Origin: Lecanicillium sp. G3
Lineage: Eukaryota; Ascomycota; Sordariomycetes; Hypocreales; Cordycipitaceae
Length of the DNA: 64,000 nucleotides
Direction: 5' to 3'
Assembly (NCBI GenBank): GCA_037575805.1
Contig: JAZHPD010000034.1
Span: 62,001 to 126,000, forward strand
Below the pieces are notes generated by a model. It saw nothing but the letters and a program-made list of their open reading frames with translations, was not told where the DNA came from and made no database searches. Numbering within the stretch: the first letter of the stretch is position 1; each line of letters begins with the position of its first letter. Shown here piece by piece: positions 1 through 12,343 of the stretch. The translations under genes were made by a program, and so were the position numbers.

Positions 1-423
1 ATTGCCACCAGTGATCAGTGGCCACTGACCGACCACAGACAGCAGTCAAGCCACTTTTATTGCTACAGCCACTCCTCACCGCAAGCAAACCACAGCCACA
101 CACCACCACCACACGCCACACACCACACACCAACCCACACCACTCACCTTCGTTCTGGGTACCTCCATCCACTGCGCTACTCTACCAATAAACCTGGTAC
201 CGCCGAGTTCAACACCAAAAAACGCCCGCCAAGATCCTTCAACCTTGAAGCTTTTTTTCCTCCTCGCAACATCCAACATTCTTCTCCCACCACCAACTTG
301 AAGCAACGCCCGAGCAGACTTCTTTCACCTCAGTCGTCTGCCTCAATCGACTGCTCAGTTCCCTCCCGAGCCGTGGACACCTTTTCAACCTCCCTACCTC
401 CCCAACAACCCCCAAATACTTAC
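1..423. other. Upstream region and probable 5' leader of the F-box/LRR gene
   Basis: No gene is visible here. The right half is rich in CA and CT (for example the CACACACCACCACC-type run at 95-150), which is typical of the promoter and 5' untranslated leader of a filamentous-fungal gene. The strand that reads into the gene at 424 has no in-frame ATG upstream of it. Confidence 0.5.
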
Positions 424-2447
424 ATGGCCGTGCCGACTGGAGCCGGGCGCCGCAAGGTGTTCGACTTCGACGCTGCCATGTTAGTCAAGGGCAGCATGGC
501 GCGCGCAATGTCCCCCAGCGCCTCCGAGGCCACCTCCCGCTCCTCCTTCTCCTCGGTCCGCGAAAACGACGACGGCCTCGCCCAGACCTTTACCCGCTCC
601 AAGATCTCCTCCTACGTCGAGACCCCCGAGCACGTCTTTGACGAGTCCCCCACCGGCGAGCTGCCTCCGCCGCAGCCCAGCTACCAGCCGCCCCTCACCC
701 AGCCCGGGAGTAAGCTGCGCGGCTTCTGGTATCCCGCAGAGGGCTTCCGCGGCTGGAAAGAGATCCCCATCAAGGGAAAGATGGCCAGCCGCAGCTGCGA
801 GGACCTGCACAAGATGCACATGACGTGGGACAAGCCTGCACCCAAGCTTGAAAAGGTCGATGCTGGAATCTATCCCACCGCTGCCGCTCCTCTCGAGAGA
901 CTACCGAGCGAAGTTTTGGGTACGTGCTTTTGGTGCTTGATTTTGTTTTGTTTTTATTTTATTTTTGTGATTTTTCTTTCTTCTCCTTGCCCTTGTCCAT
1001 TTTGCTTCCAACTGAACTAGCTGCCCCGCTTGTACAATCAATGTCGTCCACCTCGACATCGCCCGCGACCACCACCAATACCAATAGAACAATGCTAACA
1101 CGCCTCTCAGGCGCCATCATTGACCTTCTCGTCGTCGAGATTCCTCCCAATGGTCTCACTACTCGCAACACCGACCTCATGTCGCTTCTTCGCACCTCCC
1201 GCTCCATCCACGCCGCCACCCTCACCACGCTCTACCGCCACATCACCATCCCTCACTCCAGAATCTTCCGCAAGTTCCTTACCACCATTACCGAATACCC
1301 GGTTCTGGCCACCATTGTTCGGCGCATCGACTTTAGCCACTTCAACCCCTCCATCATGTTCTCTACCGCCGCCGAGCGTCTCCAGGCTCAGAATCTTACA
1401 AGCGAGACCCTCTTCCACTGTCTCGCCTTGACGCCCTATATTCAAGAGTTCCTCGCTCAGGAGTATATTGATACCGACCTTGGCCCTGATGTCTTGCGCA
1501 AGCTCTTCTTCGACATGCCCTCCTTGACCGCTATTGACTTTTGCGGCTGCACCTCTTTGCCCTTCAAGCAGTCCTGGATGGCGATCCTCGACGACCCATG
1601 GCCTGAGACTCTCACCGTCACCAAGCTCTCTTTCCACAAGGCCCTGAGCCTTCCCCCTGCCGTCTTTGAGACGCTTCTCCCCAGAATGCCCAACGCCACT
1701 CACCTCGACCTCGCTGGAACACGAGTCACCGACAAGGCGCTCCTCTCAATTCCCGAAACTGCCAGACTGACGCACCTGAACCTTGCTAAGTGCAAGGAGC
1801 TGTCTGCCGACGTCGTCATCAAGTTTGTCACCTCTCACCCGGCTACTCGAGGTCTCGTCTTCCTGAGCCTGGGCGCGGACCCCAGCACTCATCTCTTGCT
1901 GGGTAAGGACGATCTCGATGCCCTTCTCCCCAACCTGCCCCCGACTCTCAAGTCCCTGAACCTGCGAGGCAGCAGGATGGATTCTTCCCACCTGGAACAT
2001 CTGAACAAGCTGTCCCAGACACTTGAGGAACTGGCCTTTGGCCGTGGCTTGACCATGTCCGACATCCACCAGCTCTTCCTACGCGATCAGCAGTGGCAGG
2101 ACCACAACCTCAAGTACATTGACATTTGCGACATCGAGACCATCATTGGCAGCGCCAGCACCCTGCTTGCCGCTGCTTCTGCCCCTCTTAATGTCGTCGA
2201 GATTTCGGAGCGTGCTTACGAGCGCGCCGCCAAGGTCAACAAGAACTTGCAGCGTGTCGGATGGAAGGCCCACGAGTTCGGCAGCCGATACTGGCTCACC
2301 CGCGTCGACAGCGTTGGCCCAAACCGTGACGATGCTCACCGCCCCTGGAAAATGGGCGCCGAGAGCTGGGGCATGCGCAAGATCCCCATGGTTTTCTCCG
2401 AGGTTGGAGGCATGTACGGATCTTACATGTTTGGCCGGCGACTCTGA
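424..2447 (+). CDS. F-box and leucine-rich-repeat protein
   Basis: Two exons, 424-919 and 1111-2447, encode about 610 residues. The intron (920-1110, GTACGT..CTCAG, branch CTAAC) is in phase 1. It interrupts an F-box-like motif: LERLPSEVL ends exon 1 and GAIIDLLVVE starts exon 2, near residues 158-176. The rest is a leucine-rich solenoid with repeats such as LTHLNLAKCKELS and LKSLNLRGSRMDSSHL. The N-terminal 150 residues are low complexity (Ser/Pro). F-box proteins usually link substrates to SCF ubiquitin ligases through Skp1, so this is probably a substrate adaptor; its target cannot be read from sequence. The start is the ATG at 424, the first in frame. The product type is fairly secure, and orthology to a named gene is not claimed. 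Confidence 0.8.
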
Positions 2448-3300
2448 AAATTTCTTTGCACGGACGACTTTTTTCTTTTTGAAACGACCCGGATACCACA
2501 ATATGGCGAAAAACGATTAAACGGAAACGAAAACTCTAAAAAAAGATATCCCTTTGCTCATTACAAAAAAGCGAAACGACTAAAAAACGGCATCATCTCT
2601 CACCTCTTACGACATTTGCAAGGCGTCTTGGGTTTTTTGCTATTTACTTTTTTTTTTTTTTGGAGGTTACATTTATCCATTTTACGCAGATTTTTTACTG
2701 CTGCGAGGTGCATATATGGAAGCGGACTAAAAAAGCCATCTTCTGATCATTTAGCCACGGCGTCGATATGTTTCATTTGCTCTATTTTGGCTACTGCATT
2801 TAAGGATACCCTTGAAAGTTGAAAAAGCATAATTGCGCTTCGGAGCTACGGACAGTTATTTGATGGTATTCTGAAATTGATTTATTACATAGTCTAGCAT
2901 CTATATGTAATTTATGTATCTCAGAAGTATCTCTTGGTATCATGCTGCCTCTGCCTCTGCTTGTCGTGATGCGACGTGTGCATGTTTGTCTTCTCACCAA
3001 TACATACCAGACTCGATTTTTTAACAATAATGAAACAACATATAAACGAGTCTAGAAATACAAAAGCTGGAATTTTTTATTAATCCAAAATCTGGCACGG
3101 ATTCCCATCCAATTACTACACCTAACGCGGGTGACGTACATCACGTGATGATTACGGGTCGGCCGTCCTTGCCGCCTACCTGCATTACCGTGCATGCGCT
3201 ACGTAACAGCTAGGCATCCCTCTCCAGAACCACCTAGCTATACAACCACCACCCACCACCTCGAGACGAGCATCTGGCGACGCCGAAAAGCTGCATCGCC
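2448..3300. other. Intergenic: 3' flank of the F-box gene and promoter of vph1
   Basis: No coding capacity is seen. The left part is AT-rich with T-runs, as expected for 3' UTR and polyadenylation signals. The right part, from about 3115, is the vph1 promoter with a CACGTG palindrome. Confidence 0.5.
3139..3150. promoter_or_regulatory. CACGTG-centred 12 bp palindrome upstream of vph1
   Basis: CATCACGTGATG is a perfect palindrome about 150 bp before the vph1 start codon. TCACGTGA is a classic binding core for bHLH factors of the Cbf1/Pho4/USF type. The same 8-mer recurs at 9566-9573 in the ysh1/taf4 promoter. The site is seen directly; the binding factor is inferred. Confidence 0.45.
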
Positions 3301-6179
3301 ATGGCTCCTCAAAAGGACACCCCCTTCCGCTCGGCGGACATGAGCATGGTGCAGCTCTATGTCTCCAACGAAATAGGCCGCGAGGTCGTCACCGCGCTGG
3401 GAGAGCTCGGCCTCTGCCAGTTCCGAGACGTAAGGGACACCAAATTGCCTTTGCCCATCAGCCGCATCATCAATGAGCGAACCGGGCGGCTGTCTGCTCT
3501 CGGAACATGCTAACATTGTCATTGTCGATAGCTCAACGAAGATGTCAGCGCCTTTCAGCGAACCTACACCCAGGAGATCCGACGCCTCGATAACGTGGAG
3601 CGCCAGCTGCGTACGCCCGCCCCAATTCCCTCGACGGGATGACCGCCACCTGAATCCATATGATTTGCTAACTGACAACCCCGATTGCAGGCTACTTCAA
3701 CACGCAGATGGAAAAGACGGGCATCGCCCTCCGCAAGCTCGACCTCGACACCGAGAGCCTCGCCTCGCCCTCCACCACCGAGATTGACGAGCTCGCCGAG
3801 CGCAGCGAGAAGCTCGAGCAGCGCGTGTCGGCCCTCAACGACAGCTACGAGACGCTCAAGAAGCGCGAAGGCGACCTCACCGAGTGGCGCTGGGTCCTCC
3901 GCGAGGCCGGCAGCTTCTTCGACCGCGCCCACGGCAATGTCGACGAGATCCGCGCCTCGATGGACAACAACGAGGACGACGCTCCCCTGCTCGCCGACGT
4001 CGAGCAGCACCGCGCCGCCCCCGAGGTTGAGCGCTCCTTTGGCGGCATGAACATTGGCTTCGTTGCCGGCGTCATCTCGCGCGACCGTGTCGGCGCCTTT
4101 GAGCGTATCCTATGGCGCACGCTCCGCGGTAACCTCTACATGAACCAGTCGGAGATTCCCGAGCCGCTCATCAACCCGGCCAACAACGAGGCCGTTGACA
4201 AGAACGTCTTTGTCATCTTTGCCCACGGAAAGGAGATCCTTGCCAAGATCCGCAAGATCTCCGAGTCTATGGGTGCAGAGGTGTACAGTGTCGACGAGAA
4301 CAGCGACCTGCGCCGCGACCAGATCCACGAGGTCAACAGCAGGCTCCAGGATGTGCAGAATGTGCTCCAGAACACACAGGCTACTCTCCAGGCCGAGCTC
4401 GGTCAAATCTCGCAGTCCCTGGCTGCTTGGATGGTCCTCATCGCCAAGGAAAAGGCTGTCTACAGCACTCTCAACCTCTTCTCCTATGACAGAGCTCGCC
4501 GTACTCTGATTGCCGAGGGTTGGTGCCCAACCAACGATCTCGCACTGATCAGATCGACCCTCCAGGACGTCACCAACCGTGCTGGTCTTTCTGTCCCCTC
4601 GATTATCAACGAGATTCGCACCAACAAGAAGCCGCCCACGTACCTCAAGACCAACAAGTTCACCGAGGGTTTCCAGACCATTGTCAACGCCTATGGTACT
4701 GCCACTTACCAGGAAGTCAACCCTGCCATTCCTGTCATTGTTACCTTCCCCTTCCTGTTTGCCGTCATGTTTGGTGATTTCGGTCACGCCGTCATCATGC
4801 TTGCGGCTGCCCTTGCTATGATCTACTGGGAGCGCTCGCTCAAGAAGGTCACCTTCGAGCTGTTCGCCATGGTTTTCTACGGACGATACATTGCTCTGGT
4901 CATGGCTGTCTTCTCTCTGTTCACCGGTCTCATGTACAACGATGCTTTCTCCAAATCCATGACCCTGTTCCCCAGCGCGTGGGAGTTCAAGTTGCCCGAG
5001 ACTGGCTATAAGGAGGGCGAAGTCATTGAGGGTACTCTCAACGAGCACGGCTACCGCTACCCATTTGGTATCGACTCTGCGTGGCACGGAACCGACAACG
5101 ATCTTCTCTTCAGCAACAGTTACAAGATGAAGATGAGTATTCTCCTGGGTTGGGCCCACATGACCTACTCTTTGATCTTCTCGTACATCAACGCCAGACA
5201 TTTCAAGAAGCCGATTGACATCTGGGGCAACTTTGTTCCAGGCATGATCTTCTTCCAGTCCATCTTTGGTTACCTCGTTGTCTGCATCATCTACAAGTGG
5301 TCTGTTGACTGGGTCGCTATCGAGAAGCCCGCCCCTGGTCTGCTCAACATGTTGATTTACATGTTCCTGCAGCCTGGTAAGCTCGAAGAGCGCCTGTATG
5401 CTGGACAAGAGTACGTCCAGGTCGGTCTGCTGCTTCTTGCCTTTGCCCAGGTCCCGATTCTGCTTTTCCTCAAGCCCTTCTACCTCCGCTGGGAGAACAA
5501 CCGGGCTCGTGCCAAGGGTTACCGCGGCCTCGGCGAGAACTCCCGCGTCAGCGCCCTCGATGACGACGAGGAAGGCCAAGGTCTTATTAACGGTGGTGGC
5601 CGCGGAGCTAGCCTCGACGACGGCGAGGGCGTCGCCATGATTGCGCAAAACGTCGATGAGGAGCACGAAGAGTTTGAGTTTGGCGAAGTCATGATTCACC
5701 AAGTTATTCACACCATCGGTAAGAACCTCAATTCACTAACACGAAGACGCATTACTTACAAATTCTAGAATTCTGCCTGAACTGTGTCTCCCACACTGCC
5801 TCATATCTCCGTCTCTGGGCTCTTTCCCTCGCCCATCAGCAGCTCAGTGTCGTCCTGTGGAACATGACGATTGGTCTCTGCCTTCCCATGACTGGCGTGA
5901 TCGGTGTCATTGCCATTGTTATCGGCTTCTACCTGTGGTTCTTCCTCAGTACGCCTTATCCCATCATCTTCCCCCCATAAACTATAACCGTGCTAACCAC
6001 CTCCAGCCATTGCCATTCTCGTGTGTATGGAGGGTACCAGTGCCATGTTGCACTCGCTGCGTCTGGCGTGGGTCGAGTCGTTTTCCAAGTTTGCCGAGTT
6101 TGCGGGCTGGCCCTTTGCGCCGTTTTCTTTTGCGACGCTGTTGGAAGAGTCGGAGGACCTGAAGGAGTATCTGGGATGA
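3301..6179 (+). CDS. vph1: V-type proton ATPase subunit a (Vph1/Stv1 family)
   Basis: Five exons (3301-3429, 3532-3610, 3691-5718, 5769-5948, 6007-6179) join in phase to give about 862 residues, the usual length for fungal subunit a. This is the membrane-embedded V0 subunit with the proton half-channels that acidify the vacuole and endomembranes. The N-terminal half is the cytosolic arm, starting with FRSADMSMVQLY and carrying coiled coils. The C-terminal half has about eight membrane segments, and the YLRLWALSLAH helix contains the essential arginine (about R760, equivalent to yeast R735). The protein ends in LEESEDLKEYLG. The start ATG follows a CATCGCC context and fits family starts. Its 3' end converges on ysh1 with a 376 bp gap. 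Confidence 0.96.
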
Positions 6180-6555
6180 TGCTGGGTAGTTTTGTAGTCT
6201 AGTCTCTGTTTTTACTTTGTTATTGAATGCGTGTTCCTATAAAAGTCAATGTTGCTGGTATCTGTATCAACCCCCCTGTCTAGAGGCGAGGGCCTCGTGT
6301 AGGTTTACGCCGTTTTTACAATATTGCATCAATGCATACATGCCCCTATCCTGCTTGCACCGTGATATTCAAGGCCAAGAGTTGTACCGTTAGATTGCGT
6401 ATTATCATTTCTATGTATTCAGTCCAGATGTTTTCGGACGCTGTATTAAAAGGAAAAAAACACATTTCCCATCAATGCTGTGTACCCTCTCTCTTTTTAG
6501 TTATCCCCCCTCCGTATTTTAATTGTACATTTTTTGAAAACCTTGTCAACGCTCC
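6180..6555. other. Convergent 3' intergenic region between vph1 and ysh1
   Basis: This is an AT-rich spacer between two convergent genes, so the 3' UTRs probably overlap. No gene is seen. Confidence 0.5.
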
Positions 6556-9357
6556 TCAACCCCAAAGCGGCGCCGTCACCTCCACCGCGCGCTCCACCAC
6601 CGCGCGCACGCGGTCCGCGAACACGGGCTTGTTGCTCTCGACGTCCAGGTCCTCCAGCCACACCGTCGCCGCCATGCCGTCGACCTTGACCGTCACGCCG
6701 GGCACGGGGATGCCGAGCCTGTGCAGGCGCTCCAGCTCCTTGCGCCGGCGCGCGGCTTCGGTGTCGTCCTTTTCCTCGCCGCGGTCCTCTTCCATGGCGG
6801 CGTCAGCGGCGTCGCCGCCGCCGCCGCCGCCGTCGTCGTTGTCTTTGCCGTCGTCTTCGCCGGAGGAGCGCGGCGGGGAGGGGAGGGGGGCGGGCGCGGA
6901 GGGCAGGCGCGGGGTCTCGACGGGGGCGACGTTGTCGGCGCCGAACTGGGCCTCGAGGAACCAGAGGAGGCGCTCGAGGCGGTCCTGCGGGGAGATGCGC
7001 GCGTGCGGGTTGGCGTCGGGCAGCGAGCCCGTCGTCGTGGCCTCCTCGTCGTTGTCGGGCTTGGGCGGGGAGTGCGAGTGCCCCCCGCACTTGCCGGACG
7101 ACTTCTTGACCGCGGCGGGGGAGCTCTCGACGGAGAAGAGCACGGCCATGACCGAGTCGGCGATGCCGTCGTTGAGCATGTTGCCCTCCCACTCGAGCTC
7201 CACCTCGCCGTTTGTGCGGTAGCGCACCGTCACGCAGCCCATGACGAGGTACGCGGCCACCAGCTTGGCGACCTCCTCGTCCGCCGCCTCCTCGGGGTTG
7301 TACTCGTCGTCGTCGTCGTCGGCGGCGGCATCACCTTCCGTGATGATTTTCCCGCTGGCCTCGGCCTCTTGTGCGTGGCGCATCTCGGGAAGCTCCTCGA
7401 CGGTGCCGAACGTGCCCTCGAGCGCCCACTTGATGAGGTCGATGCCGGCGGCGCTGAGCGTCAGGCGCTGCTTGCATGTGATGGTTGTGGTGTTGAGGCC
7501 CGCGTACTCGCGCAGGTCCTCGGGGGCCATGAGCGAGAGCTTGAAGTCGTTTTGCACGAGGACGCCGGATACCAGCGGGCGCTCGGCGTTCGCATTCGCT
7601 GCTGCCTCCTGGTCCTCTCCGGCGGCGATGGGGCGCGGCGGCGGGATCGAGGCGAGTTTACCGACGACCTTGGCGATCTTGTCCGCCTTGAAGGGGATGC
7701 GGAGCTCCTCGGTGTTGCGGGGCGAGTATACCTTGACCTTGGTCGTCTTGTTGGCGTTAAGCGATAGGAGCTTGGACTTGAGTCGCATCATGTTGGTCTG
7801 TTCACCGTGAACGAGAATCTGTAGGCGGTTAGTATGTATTCTTGCATTGACACTGTGGGTTGACGTACTACTACAGGTGCGGCGACTTCTTCAATAAACT
7901 CGCGGTTCTCGACACCGTCTACGTGCGCAGCGAAAGAGTACTCCTGCACACTGCAGCGCAGCGGAATCATGACCTTGTCGCCGTCACCTCCCGGTGCGCG
8001 CCTAGCGCCCGCAATGCTGCGCGACATGACAGCCTGGATCTGCTCGGGCTCCTTCATGATCTGGCGCGCCATGGTGCCCTCGACACTGTAACCCGTGATG
8101 ATGACGCCGTTCTTGTCGCTCGGCGCCCAGCGCTCAAACAGCTCGCGGCTCACACCGTTCTGCAGCATACCCGGGCTCGCGAGCATGACGCACCCGCCCA
8201 CGTCGTCGAAGCGGTCCAGGTTCTTGAGCGAACGGATGTATTTGAAGTCCCACGGGCCGCCCGCGCCCGCCTCGCCTGACGACTCGGCCTCGGCCATGCG
8301 CTCCCTGAATAGGCGCTTGATGTTGTCGTTCATGGCGCCGACGTAGGTTTGGTAAATCAGCATACACTTCTTTGCGAGGTTACTGGCGTAGTAGATGGGG
8401 TATTTTTGGTACTCCGGGTGCTTGCCCCAGTATTCGTCGAGAATGAGGAGAAGCTCCTGCGCTCGGCCTAGGGCGAACACGGGAAGCAGCGCGCGGCCGC
8501 CTCTGTTTAGGATATTGGTGATGGACTTCATGAGAGCCTGTTCACGTTCCAGACGGGGAACATGAGAGGCAATTCCGTACGTCGACTCTGTGATGAGAAC
8601 GTCAATCTTGACGCCCTTGGGGACCTCGGCCGATACCAGATGTCTGTCCTGTTCGCGCGAGTAGTCTCCAGTGAAAAAGATATTCAGGCCCGCAATCTCG
8701 ATGAGGAACATGGCGGCGCCGAGAACGTGGCCTGCGGGATATGGTGTGATTCGGATCGACGATATTGTATGTGTGGTGTGATAATCGATCGCTTCGATTT
8801 GTGGGAAGGTGTTGAGATGGTCCTGCTCAGTATATAAAGGTTGCGTGGTCTGGTTCGCCGACGTGTTGCCAACACGAACACTGTCCTGAATCAGCCATTT
8901 GTAGATGGCCTTGGTCGGATGCGTCATGAAAACTCGTCCGCGAAAGTTCGTTTTGGCGAGAACGTATGGTAGAGATGCGGCGTGATCAATGTGAAAACTG
9001 GTCGCAGTTAGCAACTACACCCTAAAGTCGCCGAGGAGCTATCGCATTGTTCTCACTGGCTAATAAGCAGCACATCGACGGTGCTGAGATCGAAATCATC
9101 GTAAAAAGGCAGCGCTGCAAGACCGTCGTATGCAGGATGTTGGCCGGCATCAAGCTGTAACTGTTAGCTGCGACCGTGATGGACGTAAGCGACGCGCATC
9201 ATACCATGACCGTCTTTCCCTTGTATTGAATAATGTGGCATGATCTCCCAACTTCGTTTCCACCTCCCAGACACAGAAATTCGAGCTCGTCTGAAGGATC
9301 GACCGGTTCTTCTGCGGCCGCCGCATTCATTGCGGATGCTTTGCGTTTCGAGGCCAT
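6556..9357 (-). CDS. ysh1: Ysh1/CPSF-73, endonuclease of the pre-mRNA 3'-end cleavage and polyadenylation factor
   Basis: Four exons on the minus strand (9357-9205, 9154-9057, 8997-7869, 7818-6556) give about 880 residues. The metallo-beta-lactamase core carries the zinc motif H-F-H-I-D-H at about residues 84-89. Its second codon pair is split by the 59 bp intron at 8998-9056. The beta-CASP domain follows, with TESTYG, GRALLPVFALGRAQE and ASPGMLQNG. The join EEVAAPVV-ILVHGEQTNMMRLKSKL across the third intron is diagnostic for the family. The C-terminal region has a long acidic Asp/Gly/Glu insert followed by a conserved end domain. The enzyme cuts pre-mRNA before polyadenylation in the CPF/CPSF complex. 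It shares a 573 bp divergent promoter with taf4. Confidence 0.96.
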
Positions 9358-9930
9358 GATTGCGATTGCGCTTGCGGCTCGCGAGACGGTACACCAACGA
9401 CAACAGGCAGAGTCCCCTGAGGCCTAATTTGGCCGTATGAAACGAAAAGTATTAATTCGACATATGCAAAAGCGCAATTATAATCAATGCAATCCAGGCA
9501 GACGCGATGCAAGCTTCCAGCTGTCGCGGGTAATGGTCGGCCAGAAGCGGGAAAGCTGCTCGTGCTCACGTGATTTCAAATTTCCATCCGCCCCAACTTC
9601 CGCGACACGCAGCTTTCGACCTACCTATCACGCTCCCTAGCCGACGGTCACCACGTATCGATTGCGACACATCCGAGCATCAATATTGGTGCGCCGCCGT
9701 CTAGGAAACGCGGCGAAATAAATTCCACACGTACGGACGAGACGACCGACAATTCACGACCTCGCGATACTTCCTACGAAAGGTGGCGCGTCGAATGGGA
9801 CGAGCAGCACTTGACGTGACGGGCTTCGCTGCCTGCTGAATGCACCCATCGCACAGGCTTCGCTTGTCGCGTACTTTGTCTGCGCGTTCTTTGTTCATTC
9901 TCGCAGAGCTCCGCGCCTGACCTGATCGCC
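9358..9930. promoter_or_regulatory. Divergent promoter between ysh1 and taf4
   Basis: The 573 bp between the two start codons contains one TCACGTGA site at 9566-9573 and no convincing TATA box. Short divergent promoters are common between fungal housekeeping genes, so co-regulation is possible but not shown. Confidence 0.5.
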
Positions 9931-11890
9931 ATGGCCCAGCCACAGCCGCAGTCGCAGGTGCCGGCGCGGGCCTATTCGCCGCCGCAACCTAGTCCATCGC
10001 CCGCGGGCTCCCAGTCAGGCTATGCGCTGCCCCCGAACAAGCGAGTCGGAACGACATCGCAGCCCGGTTCGCCGTACCCTGCTTCACCGTATGGCGCAAG
10101 CCCCGGCGCCGGCAGCCCCCCCCTCGCAGCTGGCTCGCCTCCGTATGCGCAAACGCCTCCCGTGCAGCAGGTCGGCTACAACACACCCTACACAAACGGG
10201 CAAGCTACGCCTGTTTATAATGTTGCGGAAGCTCGAGCTGCGGCAGCCGCTGCGGCAGCGGCCGCCCAAGCTGCATCAGCAGCTTCTCCCATGCAACAAC
10301 ACCAACAGATGCCAATGAGCCCATACACGAACGCGACGCTCACGCCTGCACCGCAACAAGGTCAGCAGCAGATGCAGCACAATGTCATGGGCCCGCCGCA
10401 ACGGCCTGCCGAACGGCCAACGAAGGACTACGAGTACGACGTTACAGATTCTCTGGCAGGAACCGGAATTGATTTACGCGCGGAAGAGCAGTACATGTCG
10501 GAGCTGTATTCCAATGCGATGGAAGGAAACGCGGAGGCTCGCACTGGTTTTGCTGTTCAACCGCCGAGCGGCCCCTCTTCGTTCTACGGTGCTGGGCAGG
10601 CAAACCAACCTGCTGAGACGATCCCCGATCAAGCGCAAAAAGACTACGAAGTCCAGGCTGCTGAGCGTGCCTGGAACGAGTCAGCCATGAGACTTGCGGC
10701 GTCGAGAACCCAGGAGATAGCGAATCCGTTTTTGTCCGTTGCGATCATGCACCGACGCGCGGAGAAAATCGCTCGAGAGCACCATATCGGACTTAACCTC
10801 GAGCTGCGTAACAACGCGTATACCACGGGCAAACTGCGATACCCGGAGCAATTTCCGACACCCTCAGTCAACGTCAAGACGACACCTGGACCAGATTCGG
10901 CCACTGTGACCACAACCGGCTCTTTCATCCCACACGATGCTTATTTGGTAGATCAGCTCGCGCTTTTGTCATTAGGCACAAAGCAGCGACTGCGAGAGAT
11001 GCTTGAAGACGCCAACAACACTGCGATCAACCGACAGAAGACATCACACGGCGACATTCCTCAAGAATGGGCACCCGCTGCGGCACCCATGAACAAGGAA
11101 GTGTTGGAGGTTATTGATGCCCCCAACGCAAGTGGCACGCCGGAGGCCGAGGATGGTTCATTGAAGCGTAAGTTTAATTTACCATATCGGCTGTTCGTAT
11201 GACCCACGACTAACTTCAAATTCAGGCACGGCTGATCAAGCGAACGGCGAAACGAATGCGAAGCCCGCGAAGCTACCGAAGATCGCTTCGTACATGACAG
11301 TTACTATGCGAGAATTGGCGAAACAAGAGCGTGAATGGGAAGAGGCCCGCCTGCGGAGACGCCAAAAGAGAAAGGACGGCACAATCGAGACGAGCACTGC
11401 TGGTTCAAGATCAGGCAGCATCGCTCCCGGCACTCCTGGATCTGTGGCGCCAGAGTCTGACAAAGCCATGTCGAAGAAGGAGCAGAAGAAAAACCAGGCA
11501 ATGAAGGCCGCTGAAGCTAACAGTCACGCGAACCAAAATATGACGAGTAGCATGTTCGCAGGCCTGGGCGGCAAGAGTGGTTTGTTTGGCAAAAGCAAGC
11601 GCAAGACGTACGACTGGATGAACGTCGGCCGAGGCGGCAGCGGCGCAAGCACGCCAACCAAGGCATCTGGCGATGGCGGCAAGGCCATGAACGGCATGCC
11701 GCCAGCCTCACCGAGCAGCATGGCCTTGACTACTGAGGGGCGCAATCGTCTCGGTACATGGCGCGAAGACAAGGAGAAGGGCAAGAACATCCAGCTTCGC
11801 GACTGGATCTCAGTCTTGGAGAGAGATGGCCGAGAAACTCAGCAACTGCAGCAGGCATATTTACAGCAGGATTCGTCAAATCCCAAATAA
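9931..11890 (+). CDS. taf4: Transcription initiation factor TFIID subunit TAF4
   Basis: Two exons (9931-11167 and 11226-11890, intron 58 bp, phase 1) give about 633 residues. The first 155 residues are Pro/Gln/Ala-rich, with a ten-alanine run. The TAF4 homology region follows (TDSLAGTGIDLRAEEQYM, NPFLSVAIMHRRAEKIA and the LVDQLALLSLGTKQRLREM helices). The C-terminal end has the family motif RDWISVLERDGRE, after a Lys/Arg-rich segment. TAF4 pairs with TAF12 through a histone-fold-like interface and supports TFIID integrity at RNA polymerase II promoters. The ATG at 9931 follows GATCGCC and matches an N-terminus of normal fungal length. Confidence 0.92.
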
Positions 11891-12343
11891 TGCTTCGGTA
11901 TCACTACTCGCAGACGGGGTTGGAGCGAACATACCCGAACAACTGTAGCTCCTTTTCCCTCTTACTTCTTCTACTGTTGTATTTTATTTAGCCCGGCGTT
12001 TTTTATATTGTTGTTTTATCAAGGGCATCTGGGGGCAACAGGGTTTTTTTTGTTTTCTGCTATGGGAGCACCCCTCAGAGGCCCCAAGCACAGCACAAAC
12101 GGAGAAATGATGGCTTTCAGGAATCGAGATAGCTGCGCCTGATGCATGGAGTTACGGTTGGGTCACGAGAGACTAGGAAAAGCTCTAGTGAAAATTAAAA
12201 ATAATTAAAAAAAGATTTGAAGAGTGGCACATTAGCACTTGTAAGACAGACGTGACGCTATATTGAGATGTTGCAAAAGTGGACCAGAGCTAGCCAACAT
12301 GGAAGCTACATAACCATTAACTCTCAACAGTGATTTATCAGCA
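11891..12343. other. Intergenic spacer between taf4 and the Nit2-type amidase
   Basis: The first part is T-rich 3' UTR-like sequence. The rest is the promoter of the next gene on the same strand. No gene is seen. Confidence 0.45.

Noticed and set aside
4110..5711. 533-codon open frame on the minus strand
   Set aside because: It lies antisense to vph1. Strong G/C third-position bias in the real gene keeps the opposite frame open, and the translation has no domain features.
6721..7767. 348-codon open frame on the plus strand
   Set aside because: It is antisense to ysh1, with Gly/Val/Arg-rich composition caused by the mirrored codons of the acidic insert.
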